Assembly: GCF_017068395.1 (NCBI RefSeq)
Contig: NZ_CP070619.1
Coordinates: forward strand, 3,224,001-3,288,000
Direction: 5' to 3'
DNA length: 64,000 bases
Source of the DNA: Rhodococcus pseudokoreensis
GTDB lineage: Bacteria; Actinomycetota; Actinomycetes; Mycobacteriales; Mycobacteriaceae
Both the position numbers and the translations under genes were made by a program. A model generated the notes under the pieces. The model was given only the letters and a program-made list of their open reading frames with translations. It searched no databases and was not told the DNA's origin. Shown one piece after another: positions 49,086-57,076 of the stretch (position 1 is the stretch's first letter; every line of letters begins with the position of its first letter).

Positions 49086-50624
49086 TCAGTCCTTCGCCAG
49101 GAAGGCGTGCAGCTTCGCCACCGCGTGGTCGATCGTGAAGCTCGCCGGCTCGTGCCTCGGGGGAAATTCCTTGAACGTCTCGAGGAATTGAGTCGTGATG
49201 ACCGTTCCGTAGATGGCGATGTAGTCGTGGTCGAGGAACCAGTCCCAGTAGGTGTTCGACGTGATGTCGGCACGCTCGAACGGGTCGGTGCGCAGGTTGA
49301 ACAGTTTCGGCAGCCGCAGGGGTGTGAACGGCTCCGCCCACAGTCCGAGAGTGCCCTGCGCCCGCTGCTCCATGAACACGATCTTCCAGTTGTCGAAACG
49401 GATGCCCAGCACGTCGCAGTCGTCGGAGAAATAGACCATTCCCCGGCGCGGCGACGTCTCGACCTCACCGGTGAGGTACGGCAGCAGGTTGTAGCCGTCG
49501 ATGTGCGCCTTGAACCTCTTGTCGCCGGCGTCGTGCCCGCTCTTCAGTTGCTCGACGACCTCGGGCGCACCCGCGGCGGCGAGGAACGTGGGAAGCCAGT
49601 CGTGGTGCTGAACGATCTCGTTGGATACGACGCCCGCGGGAATCCTCCCCGGCCAGCGGATCACCTCGGGGACACGGAACGCGCCCTCCCAGTTGGTGTC
49701 CTTCTCGCTGCGGAACGGGGTGGTCGCGCCGTCCGGCCACGTGTTCGCGTGGGGACCGTTGTCGGTGCTGTAGATGACGATGGTGTTCTCGGTGAGACCG
49801 AGTTCGTCGACCGCGTCGAGCAACTGGCCCACATGCTTGTCGTGATCGACCATGGTGTCGTGGTACGGCGACTGCCAGTGCCCGGCCTGCCCGACACTCT
49901 CCGGTTTGGTGTGGGTCCGCAGGTGCATGTGCGTCGTGTTCATCCACACGAAGAACGGGGTGTCCGCTTCCTTCTGCCGCGTGATGAAGTCGATTGCCGC
50001 GGAGACCGTCTCGTCGTCGATGGTCTCCATGCGCTTCTTGGTCAGCGGCCCGGTGTCCTCGATGCGCTGCTTCCCGAACGGCCCGTACCGCGGATCGACC
50101 TCGCCGGCGTCTTCCTCGGTGGCCCAGCAATGGAGGACGCCGCGCGGCATCATCACCTCGTGCAGCTTCGGATAGTCGTGCGCGCTGGGATAGTCGGGGA
50201 GCTCGGGTTCTTCCTCCGCGTTGAGGTGATAGAGGTTGCCGAAGAACTCGTCGAACCCATGCACGGTCGGCAGGTACTTGTTCAGGTCGCCGAGATGGTT
50301 CTTCCCGAACTGCCCGGTCGCGTACCCGAGGGGCTTGAGCAGTTCGGCGATGGTGGGGTCCTCGGGCGACAACCCGACGTCGACGCCCGGGATTCCCACC
50401 TTGCTCATGCCCGTCCGGTACACGCTCTGCCCGGTGATGAACGCCGCCCGGCCCGCGGTACAGCTCTGCTCCCCGTAGGAATCGGTGAACCTCATGCCCT
50501 CGTCCGCGAGACGGTCGATGTTCGGTGTGCGGTAGCCCATCAGTCCGTCGCTGTAGCAACTGAGATTGGTGATTCCGATGTCATCGCCCCAGATGACCAG
50601 GATGTTGGGTTTCGCTTCCGTCAT
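49086..50624 (-). CDS. Arylsulfatase (formylglycine-dependent sulfatase)
   Basis: A 512-residue sulfatase hydrolysing sulfate esters. Metal site residues are in NILVIWGDDIG (Asp14, Asp15). The signature CTAGR begins at Cys55 (GEQSCTAGRAAFITGQ) and provides the residue converted to formylglycine. GYATGQFGKNHLGD, IYSTDNGPHANTWPDGATTPFRSEKDTNWEGAFRVPEVIRWPGRIPAG and LFNLRTDPFE are typical. No signal peptide is seen, so it acts in the cytoplasm. GAGGAG lies seven bases before the ATG. The operon sulfatase-HAD-FGE contains both the enzyme and its activator. Confidence 0.93.
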   Translation of the reverse strand: MTEAKPNILVIWGDDIGITNLSCYSDGLMGYRTPNIDRLADEGMRFTDSYGEQSCTAGRAAFITGQSVYRTGMSKVGIPGVDVGLSPEDPTIAELLKPLGYATGQFGKNHLGDLNKYLPTVHGFDEFFGNLYHLNAEEEPELPDYPSAHDYPKLHEVMMPRGVLHCWATEEDAGEVDPRYGPFGKQRIEDTGPLTKKRMETIDDETVSAAIDFITRQKEADTPFFVWMNTTHMHLRTHTKPESVGQAGHWQSPYHDTMVDHDKHVGQLLDAVDELGLTENTIVIYSTDNGPHANTWPDGATTPFRSEKDTNWEGAFRVPEVIRWPGRIPAGVVSNEIVQHHDWLPTFLAAAGAPEVVEQLKSGHDAGDKRFKAHIDGYNLLPYLTGEVETSPRRGMVYFSDDCDVLGIRFDNWKIVFMEQRAQGTLGLWAEPFTPLRLPKLFNLRTDPFERADITSNTYWDWFLDHDYIAIYGTVITTQFLETFKEFPPRHEPASFTIDHAVAKLHAFLAKD

Positions 50625-50772
50625 CGTGCTCTCCTCGCGTCATCGGTCGGCTGCGATTTCCCTGCGGCCGTCGCCCGCACGACAGCCCGGACTCGCAGTC
50701 CTGACGATGCTCGCGGGACGTCCTGGCCACATCACCCGCACCGGGTGAGAACCTCGGTCCGCCGACCGGCCG

Positions 50773-51426
50773 TCAGTCCGGTGGCAAAGACGCCGGCCGG
50801 TCCACGGTCAGGATGTACACGCTGATCACCATCACCCACGCCGGAAACACGAGCGTCACCCAGAGACTGAAGCTGACGACCACCAGGAGCGTGAGCGACA
50901 GCAGGTAGGTCGCGACGGCCAGCCATCGCGGCATCAGTCCGGTGCGCAGCCAGATGGTCCCCAGCGAGATCATGAACACCCCGGCCATGCGAACTCCGTA
51001 GACGTTGTTCACATGCAACATCACCTCGCGACCGAAGTAGACGAGGTCGTTCTGCGGAGCGTTGGGCAGCCGGGATATGGCGAGCATTCCGCCGGCGAGT
51101 GCCATCGACACGAACGTCGTCGAAAGGAACAGCAGCCCACTGCCGAGGAAGACGGTCGAGAAGAATCGGTCTTCGAGGTCTCCGAGCCGGTCGCGAATGA
51201 CGCCGATGAACCACAGGAACGCGATGCTCGCGAACGGCGCGAGGATCAGGGCCGTCGTGATCTGCGTCTGGTGGCTCACCCACGGGGTGCCCGCGGCGCC
51301 CGGCAGTGCGCTGCGCAGCAGGACGATGCTGGAGGCGAACAGGACGCCGAAGACGACACCGGCGACGGCTGCGGCCCGTGGGGTCCGCAGCCGGTGGTAC
51401 TCGGCATCGCCCCGTGTGCCGGCCAT
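50773..51426 (-). CDS. Hypothetical multi-pass membrane protein
   Basis: A 217-residue protein with about five or six hydrophobic helices (AAVAGVVFGVLFASSIVLL, ALILAPFASIAFLWFIGVI, FFSTVFLGSGLLFLSTTFVSMALAGGM, GVRMAGVFMISLGTIWLR, WLAVATYLLSLTLLVVVSFSLWVTLVFPAWVMVISVYIL). I do not recognise a family. The charged loop RDRLGDLEDRFF is the only conserved-looking soluble part. It is 148 bases upstream of the sulfatase in the same direction and could be co-transcribed. Role unknown. Confidence 0.7.
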   Translation of the reverse strand: MAGTRGDAEYHRLRTPRAAAVAGVVFGVLFASSIVLLRSALPGAAGTPWVSHQTQITTALILAPFASIAFLWFIGVIRDRLGDLEDRFFSTVFLGSGLLFLSTTFVSMALAGGMLAISRLPNAPQNDLVYFGREVMLHVNNVYGVRMAGVFMISLGTIWLRTGLMPRWLAVATYLLSLTLLVVVSFSLWVTLVFPAWVMVISVYILTVDRPASLPPD

Positions 51427-51484
51427 GAGATTCAGTCTTCGCCGAGGTCGCGGTCCGGGGCAACAGGGACCGCGGATCGAGCCG

Positions 51485-51943
51485 CTACCCGGACGCCTCC
51501 AGCGTCGCTTTGAGAACGGTGACGTCCAGCGTGGCCGCCAGATCGGCGATCGTCACACCCGACAGCGTGCTCCGCCATGCACGCTCCGCGTCGGCCATGA
51601 CCTTCGCGATGCCGCAGGGGGCCGTGCACTGTTCCGGTGGCGCGGCAAGCAGCCCCTGCTGCCGGATCTCGGTGCACCGAAACGCCGGCGCATCGCCGTC
51701 GACCGCCTGCACCACGTCGAGCACCGTGATGTCGCCGGGCGCACGGGTGAGGACGTATCCGCCGTCGCGGCCCTCGGTCGGGTGGACGAGACCGGCACGT
51801 GCCAGCGACTGCAGGTGCTTGGCGAGATAGGACTTCGATACCCCGTGCAGGTCGGCCAGCCGCGCGGTCGGCACCGGACTCTCGGCCTGACTGAGCACGA
51901 TGCAGCAATGGAGCGACCACTCCACACCACCGGAAATCTTCAT
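51485..51943 (-). CDS. rsrR: Rrf2-family [2Fe-2S] redox regulator, RsrR-like
   Basis: A 152-residue Rrf2 regulator: MKISGGVEWSLHCCIVLSQ, LADLHGVSKSYLAKHLQSLARAGLVHPTEGRDGGYVLTRAPGDITVLDVVQAVDGD, then a cysteine-rich loop. Glu8, His12, Cys90 and Cys110 fall exactly at the positions I recall as the cluster ligands of Streptomyces venezuelae RsrR, a [2Fe-2S] redox sensor; an extra Cys106 is also present. This differs from the Cys-x5-Cys-x5-Cys of IscR/NsrR. ATG 51943 is chosen because the longer frame runs into the upstream gene. It lies ten bases downstream of an NmrA-like gene, the kind of neighbour reported for RsrR. Confidence 0.82.
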   Translation of the reverse strand: MKISGGVEWSLHCCIVLSQAESPVPTARLADLHGVSKSYLAKHLQSLARAGLVHPTEGRDGGYVLTRAPGDITVLDVVQAVDGDAPAFRCTEIRQQGLLAAPPEQCTAPCGIAKVMADAERAWRSTLSGVTIADLAATLDVTVLKATLEASG

Positions 51944-51953
51944 GCTGACGACC

Positions 51954-52697
51954 CTATTTGCGCAGCCATTCGTCCAGGGTGGTCGGGGCGATCCAGGCGC
52001 CGGCGCCGGGTGTCGGCGTGATGGCCGCGTCGTCGAGTTGCGCACCGAAGTAGCCAGCGGCGGGGTCGGTGGTCACGGACCGCTTGTCGCCGGTCGACGC
52101 GAACAGCCGGCGCACCAGTTCGTCGATGCCCAGCGGCTCGGGGCCTGCGATCTCGACGGTGCCGTTCAGCGGGGAACCTGCGGCGACCTCCGCCACCCGG
52201 GACACGACGTCGCGCGAGGCGATGGGCTGCAGGTGCGCCGGCGTCGCGTGCACCGTGTCGCCGACGGTCCCGGCGTCGGCGATGCCCGCGATGAATTCGA
52301 AGAACTGGGTCGATCGCACGATCGAGTAGGGCACCGGGCCGGCCTTGACCACGTCTTCCTGCGCAACCTTGGCCCGCATGTATCCGGAGTCGGGAAGGCG
52401 GTCGGCGCCGACGATGGACAGGACCACGTGGTGCCCGACGCCGGCGGCTTCCTCGGCGGCGAGCATGTGCTTCGTCGAGTCCCGGAAGAACGCCAGGACG
52501 TCGTCATCCGCCCACGACGGCGAATTGGTCAGGTCCACCACCGCGTCGGCTCCCGCGACGGCCTCCGCGACACCTTTGCCGGTGGTCGTGTCGATTCCGT
52601 CGCCGCGGCCGAGGGCCACGACGTCGTGTCCGGCCTCGCCGAGCTTCGCCGCGACCTGCCGTCCGATGAGTCCGCTTCCGAAAATGACGATCTTCAC
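51954..52697 (-). CDS. NmrA-like NAD(P)-binding protein (atypical SDR)
   Basis: A 247-residue atypical short-chain dehydrogenase/reductase. The nucleotide loop is IVIFGSGLIGRQVAAKLGEAGHDVVALGR (about 3-31), followed by AVVDLTNSP, HHVVLSIVGADRLPDSGYMRAKVAQEDVV and SIVRSTQFFEFI, patterns of NmrA/HSCARG proteins that bind NADP and may sense redox state. GTG 52697 has AAAGGAGA upstream. It forms an operon with the RsrR-like regulator, behind a 9+9 palindrome. An NADPH-sensing or reductase role under redox stress is plausible. Confidence 0.85.
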   Translation of the reverse strand: MKIVIFGSGLIGRQVAAKLGEAGHDVVALGRGDGIDTTTGKGVAEAVAGADAVVDLTNSPSWADDDVLAFFRDSTKHMLAAEEAAGVGHHVVLSIVGADRLPDSGYMRAKVAQEDVVKAGPVPYSIVRSTQFFEFIAGIADAGTVGDTVHATPAHLQPIASRDVVSRVAEVAAGSPLNGTVEIAGPEPLGIDELVRRLFASTGDKRSVTTDPAAGYFGAQLDDAAITPTPGAGAWIAPTTLDEWLRK

Positions 52698-52711
52698 GTC
52701 TTCTCTCCTTT

Positions 52712-52734
52712 ACTCGGATAATTCGTATCCGAGT
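52712..52734. promoter_or_regulatory. Operator of the nmrA-rsrR operon
   Basis: ACTCGGATA (52712-52720), five bases ATTCG, TATCCGAGT (52726-52734): a perfect 9+9 inverted repeat 15 bp upstream of the NmrA-like start. A further half-site, TCCGAGT, lies in the same region at about 52755. Its position suggests autoregulation by the Rrf2 protein. Confidence 0.68.
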
Positions 52735-52770
52735 TTACTCCGACAAGTGCTGTCCGAGTCAAGACCACCG

Positions 52771-54960
52771 TCACGCCGATTCCGGCCGCACCACTACGGG
52801 CACGCCCTCGTACGGCGCGAGGGTGATCGGGAAACTGTGCAGCTCGTCCACGGTGCCGATCTGCTCGTCGGTGAACAGGTTGACCGCAGGCGAGCCCGCA
52901 GGCAGGAACTGCGACTGGACGGTCGCGGCGATCTCCTCGGACGTGAAGTTGAGGACCGTGACCTCCAGACTCGCGTCCGCCAGTTCGTGGACCATCACGA
53001 GCAGCCCCTTGTGCGACACGGTCGGCACGTCGAGCTGGACGGCGGTGGCGATGCCGAATCGGTTCCGGACGTCGATGATGCGGGCCAGCCGGCGCGCGAA
53101 GGACGTCGGATCCTGCAGTTGCACAGGAAGACTCCCGTACAGACTGTGTCCGCGGGGAATGCCCGACTCCGAGCGTTCGGCGTCCGGGTTGACGCCCATC
53201 AGGTCGTGCGCACCCCGGTTGATCCAGCGGGTGTCCCCCTCGGCGAGGAGATCGGCGACGTCCTCGGACGGCACCGGAAGCAGACCACACAGGTCCCAGC
53301 CCGACAGGGCGAACACCCCCGGCTGGAGTGCGTTGAACATCGCCAGCAGCAGGTGGGCCTGCTTGACGGTGTCGATGTCGGCGTCGTCCATCCGGTCGAG
53401 GTCGCGGATTCCCAGCGCGGCGGTGATGACACTGGCTGTCGTGCAAGCGATCCCGTTGGTGGTGAACGTGCGGTTGTACGGCGCCCACCGCCCCGTGAGC
53501 CGCTCGCACAGGTCTTTGCGGATGCGGTCGCCGAGGTCCGCCCCGGTGACGGACTCGCCGCCGTAGTCGAACTCGTCGTCCTTGTGCAGCGTCGCGAAGT
53601 GGACCAACTCGAACGTCAGCTCGTCGTGGTTCTGCAGAGCATGGACGAGCGACGCCGCGTCGACGCCGTGATCGCGGGCGAGGTTCATCGTCAACCGCAG
53701 GAATTCGGTGTTCCCCATGACCAGCGCATGCTGGTAGGCGGGCCGATTGATGAAGTCGTACGACAGGTCGGCGCCGGTCGTGCCCATCGCCTTGATGTCG
53801 TCGATGGTGAGGTTCAACTCCTGGAACGTGAATCCGCCCATCTTCCGCACGATGCTGGCGATGAGATGATTCGCCGCCTCCGACAGCGGATGCCCCTCCG
53901 ACCAGCCGGGAAGTCCCTCGGTGCGGCGTTCCACCCCGAGGAAACCGTTGGCGTCCAGGCGGAGCGCGCCCGCGCCGAGGTCGGCGATGGAATGGCAGGC
54001 GTCGCCGATGACGAGACGCATGCCCGCGAACGACGGATCGAGCCAGTTGATCGACGGCTGCCCCGCCTTGAAATAGTGCAGATACACCCACCTGCGCTCG
54101 ACGCCGTCCACCCCCATCACCGCGGGCGTGACACTCCAGTTGGTCTCCTTCACCCCGAGTTCGTAGAAGATGACGCGCTGGAGTTGCCCGATGATGTACC
54201 CGGCGCGGGCGAGTTGCGCCTCGGTGTCGGCGTCGATGTTCACCGCGTCCCGGCCGTCCGGCACACGGGGAAGCAGGTGCCAGTCCTGCTGTTCGATCTC
54301 CACCATGTGATAGATGCCGGGATAGTCGGCGTGCGCCATCTCGGCGAGCCGGAAATCGGCGCCCTTACCCGTGTGACCGGGGACGATGTCGTCGATCACG
54401 ATGCCGTCGTACGCTGCGGCGACGACGCAGAGCTTGCGGAACTCCTCCTCCGTCCCGAACGCCGAGTCGATCTGCATGCTGATGCGGTCGAAGTGGCCGT
54501 CGACCGAGGGCGTGGCCCGCCACCCCTTGATCCCACCAGCCTGCTTCACCGGCCCCGTGTGCACCGCCGTCACCCCGATCTCGGAAAACGCCTGCCACAG
54601 CGACTCGTCACCGAGCGAACTCAGGAAACTCGCGCCGGGAGCCGTGATGATCGAGATCGGGTACGCCGTGAACCACACCGAACCCCGCTCCACCGCGGCC
54701 CGCGGATTGGGGTCGGCGTACGGGTTCTGCCACATGCTGCCCTTGCCGGACAACTGCTCAGCGATCAACTTCGCATCGTGCAGGATCGACTGGTTGATCA
54801 GCCACTCCACATACTTCGGGTTGTCCGGCACCGGCTCACCCGACTGCGCGTCCACCCTGGCCGCGCGGCGGACCGACGGTTTCAACGGCCGCGGGCGCGC
54901 CGGGTAGAACTGCTCGTCGTAGCTGATCTCGCTGGGCTCGTGATGGATCTCGGGGTTCAT
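52771..54960 (-). CDS. GH13 alpha-amylase-family enzyme, trehalose-synthase (maltose glucosyltransferase)-like
   Basis: A 729-residue glycoside hydrolase family 13 protein. The catalytic triad is visible as Asp336 ([12 protein letters not shown]), Glu381 ([13 protein letters not shown]) and Asp446 ([10 protein letters not shown]); [19 protein letters not shown] (about 185-203) is conserved region I and the C-terminal 100 residues form the beta-sandwich domain. The long Met-rich lead segment and GH13 variants resemble the TreS-like subgroup that interconverts maltose and trehalose, rather than secreted amylase; there is no signal peptide. It is transcribed alone, downstream of a LacI repressor gene and a hairpin. 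Exact specificity unknown. Confidence 0.85.
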   Translation of the reverse strand: MNPEIHHEPSEISYDEQFYPARPRPLKPSVRRAARVDAQSGEPVPDNPKYVEWLINQSILHDAKLIAEQLSGKGSMWQNPYADPNPRAAVERGSVWFTAYPISIITAPGASFLSSLGDESLWQAFSEIGVTAVHTGPVKQAGGIKGWRATPSVDGHFDRISMQIDSAFGTEEEFRKLCVVAAAYDGIVIDDIVPGHTGKGADFRLAEMAHADYPGIYHMVEIEQQDWHLLPRVPDGRDAVNIDADTEAQLARAGYIIGQLQRVIFYELGVKETNWSVTPAVMGVDGVERRWVYLHYFKAGQPSINWLDPSFAGMRLVIGDACHSIADLGAGALRLDANGFLGVERRTEGLPGWSEGHPLSEAANHLIASIVRKMGGFTFQELNLTIDDIKAMGTTGADLSYDFINRPAYQHALVMGNTEFLRLTMNLARDHGVDAASLVHALQNHDELTFELVHFATLHKDDEFDYGGESVTGADLGDRIRKDLCERLTGRWAPYNRTFTTNGIACTTASVITAALGIRDLDRMDDADIDTVKQAHLLLAMFNALQPGVFALSGWDLCGLLPVPSEDVADLLAEGDTRWINRGAHDLMGVNPDAERSESGIPRGHSLYGSLPVQLQDPTSFARRLARIIDVRNRFGIATAVQLDVPTVSHKGLLVMVHELADASLEVTVLNFTSEEIAATVQSQFLPAGSPAVNLFTDEQIGTVDELHSFPITLAPYEGVPVVVRPESA

Positions 54961-55060
54961 GGTCCTCCGTCGTCATCTCGTCGACTCCGCCGCACCGGTC
55001 GGCTACCCGTCCACCGTCCCACGGAAACGACCGCCCGGCACGTTGTTGATTGTTTCCACG

Positions 55061-55124
55061 CGTGACCCCCAGGTGAGTGAGAAAGTGTGCTCGGGCGCTC
55101 TTCCCCACTCACGTGGGGGTCACG
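55061..55124. terminator. Extended hairpin downstream of the LacI gene; second copy of a dispersed element
   Basis: An outer stem CGTGACCCCCA (55061-55071) pairs with 55114-55124, and an inner part GTGAGTGAGAAAGTG...CACTCAC (55073-55112) resembles the hairpin at 39565-39604. It overlaps the LacI stop codon and separates it from the TreS-like gene. Confidence 0.65.
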
Positions 55125-56181
55125 ATTCGCGCGGGCGGGCGGTGCTGCCGCGCACGACCAGTGACGTCTTCATCAACGATCGGGTGCGGGTGCCGCCACC
55201 CAGCCGATCGAGCAGGATCGTCGCGGCCGCACGCCCCTTCTCGACGATCGGCTGATGAATCGTGCTGAGACCGAGAAGTTCCGCGACGGGCGCGTCGTCG
55301 AAACCGATGACGGACATGTCGTCCGGCACCGACAGCCCGCGCTCGCGCAGCACCTGCCACGCCGCCACCGCGTGCACGTCGGACGTCGCCACGAGCGCGG
55401 TGGGTTGCGCGGACGCGAGCAGGATCCGCGTGGCCTCGGCGCCGGCGGCACGGTCGATGTCGCCCGCCACCACGATGGACAGTTCCTCCACCGGAAGGTG
55501 ATGATCGCGGGCCGCGTCGAAATAGCCGGCGAGGCGTTCGCGTGCGTTGCGCTCGGTTGCCGCGCCGACGTCGTCCGCCGTGACCATCCTGCAGTCGGAG
55601 TCGTGGCCGAGTTTGTCGACGATGATCCCGATGCGCCGGTGGCCCAGTTTCAGGATGTGGTCCATCTGGAGATAGGCGCCGTTCCGGTCGTCGATGGCCA
55701 CGAACGGCAGTCCCGCGCTTCTCGGCGAATCGACGACGACGGCCGGGATCCCTCGCGCGATGATCGCCTCGACCAGGGGGTGACCGTCCGGGACGTTGTG
55801 GATGACCACACCGTCCACGAGCCCACGCAGGACCAGCGAGTTCGGTGGTGAATCCGCGGCGCCACCGCGGGAGGCCGGAAACAGGGTGAGGGCGATGTCG
55901 GCCGAATTCCCGATCTCCGCGATGCCCTTCATCAGCAGGGTCACGGACGGATCCTCCAGCGCTTGTACGGGAGAGTCGGGCACGATCACGCCGACCGCGC
56001 CGATCCGCCCCGACCGCAGGCTGCTCCCGGCGATGTTCGGCCCGGCGTAGCCGAGTTCCGCCGCGACGGAGTAGATCCGTTCCCGTTGTGCCGCAGAGAC
56101 CTTCGACGATCTACTGAACGCGTAGGAGACGGTGGCGACCGACACCCCGGCAGTTCGGGCGACGTCTTTCATCGTGACCAC
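55120..56181 (-). CDS. LacI-family transcriptional regulator
   Basis: A complete 353-residue LacI/GalR repressor. The helix-turn-helix with hinge is at 1-60 (TMKDVARTAGVSVATVSYAFSRSSKVSAAQRERIYSVAAELGY), followed by a periplasmic-binding-like core (GAVGVIVPDSPVQALEDP, LVLRGLVDGVVIHNVPDGHPLVEAII, FVAIDDRNGAYLQMDHILKLGHRRIGIIVD, PDDMSVIGFDDAPVAELLGLSTIHQP). The GTG start at 56181 has GAGGGAG six bases upstream. It is divergent from the ThuA/TPP enzyme/GMC operon, with LacI-type operators between. Its effector is presumably a sugar of that pathway. Confidence 0.93.
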   Translation of the reverse strand: MVTMKDVARTAGVSVATVSYAFSRSSKVSAAQRERIYSVAAELGYAGPNIAGSSLRSGRIGAVGVIVPDSPVQALEDPSVTLLMKGIAEIGNSADIALTLFPASRGGAADSPPNSLVLRGLVDGVVIHNVPDGHPLVEAIIARGIPAVVVDSPRSAGLPFVAIDDRNGAYLQMDHILKLGHRRIGIIVDKLGHDSDCRMVTADDVGAATERNARERLAGYFDAARDHHLPVEELSIVVAGDIDRAAGAEATRILLASAQPTALVATSDVHAVAAWQVLRERGLSVPDDMSVIGFDDAPVAELLGLSTIHQPIVEKGRAAATILLDRLGGGTRTRSLMKTSLVVRGSTARPRES

Positions 56182-56311
56182 GTGGCACTCCCTCGTCGGC
56201 GTTCATCGGCCACAACCGGCCGTTGCGCACCGATGGCGAAGACCGATCCTAGTCCGCGTCCGGGTGCTTCCCGCGCTCCCCTCGAAAGCACCCATTGACA
56301 GCACTCCATCC

Positions 56312-56349
56312 GGTGATACGATTCACCACCATAAGTTAATCGTTTCACC
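56312..56349. promoter_or_regulatory. LacI-type operators in the lacI/thuA divergent promoter
   Basis: GGTGATACGATTCACC (56312-56327) is an inverted repeat around a central CG. A second, weaker site, AGTTAATCGTTTCACC (56334-56349), follows one base after six. Both share CG-centred NNATCG/CGAT cores and CACC arms. They lie 30-67 bp before the ThuA start and fit the adjacent repressor. Confidence 0.6.
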
Positions 56350-56378
56350 ATTCCAGTTTCACCACCCCGGGAGCACTC

Positions 56379-57044
56379 ATGACCAAGGTCCTCTACCTCT
56401 ACGGCGGCTGGCCCGGCCACCATCCGTACGACATCGCCGCGTGGGCACGCGAACTGTTCTCCGAGCTGAACTACCAGGTCGAGGAGTCGCAGGACATCTT
56501 CACCCTCGACCGCGACCTCACCGGCTACGACCTGATCGTGCTCGGCTGGAACAACGCGCTCACCACCGAGGACCTCAGCGATTCGCAGGAGAAGAACCTG
56601 CTCGACGCCGTCGCCGCCGGAACCGGGGTCGCGGCGTGGCACGGGGCCGCCGCCGCGTTCCGGGCGAGCCTGAAGTACCACTTCCTCCTCGGCGGCGACT
56701 TCGTCGAACACCCTGCGGGAGAGGCCTTCCCGCAGCCGTACAAGGTGAGCATCACCGATCGCGAGCACGAGGTGACGGCGGGTGTCGAGGACTTCGCCGT
56801 CGCGTCCGAGCAGTACTACATGCACGTCGACCCGAACAACCGCGTCCTCGCGGAAACCGAGTTCAGCGGCGAGCACCTGCCCTGGCTGGAGGGACTGCGC
56901 AGCCCGGTGGCGTGGGTGCGGCAGTGGGGCGCCGGCCGCGTCTTCTACCACTCGATCGGCCACACCCCGGCCGACCTGTCCGACCCGAACGTCCGCCGGC
57001 TGACCAAGCAGGGACTGCGCTACGCCGCCCGCGTGGCGCACTGA
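56379..57044 (+). CDS. ThuA-like domain protein
   Basis: A 221-residue flavodoxin-like/glutamine-amidotransferase-fold protein of the ThuA family: VLYLYGGWPGHHPYDIAAWARELFSELNYQVEESQDIFTLD, YDLIVLGWNN, LLDAVAAGTGVAAWHGAAAAFRASLKYHFLLGGDFVEHP, and AWVRQWGAGRVFYHSIGHTPADL. In rhizobia ThuA acts with the dehydrogenase ThuB on trehalose and related disaccharides through 3-keto sugars. Here it leads an operon with a ThDP enzyme and a GMC oxidoreductase and is divergent from LacI. A role in handling a keto-sugar is a reasonable inference. Confidence 0.85.
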   Translation: MTKVLYLYGGWPGHHPYDIAAWARELFSELNYQVEESQDIFTLDRDLTGYDLIVLGWNNALTTEDLSDSQEKNLLDAVAAGTGVAAWHGAAAAFRASLKYHFLLGGDFVEHPAGEAFPQPYKVSITDREHEVTAGVEDFAVASEQYYMHVDPNNRVLAETEFSGEHLPWLEGLRSPVAWVRQWGAGRVFYHSIGHTPADLSDPNVRRLTKQGLRYAARVAH

Positions 57045-57076
57045 CACGACCCATCACGACACGAGGAGAAACGATC

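Noticed and set aside
52345..55065. A 906-codon open frame on the plus strand.
   Set aside because: It runs antisense through the NmrA-like and TreS-like genes; its Val/Arg/Asp-rich product is the usual artefact of GC-rich coding DNA.
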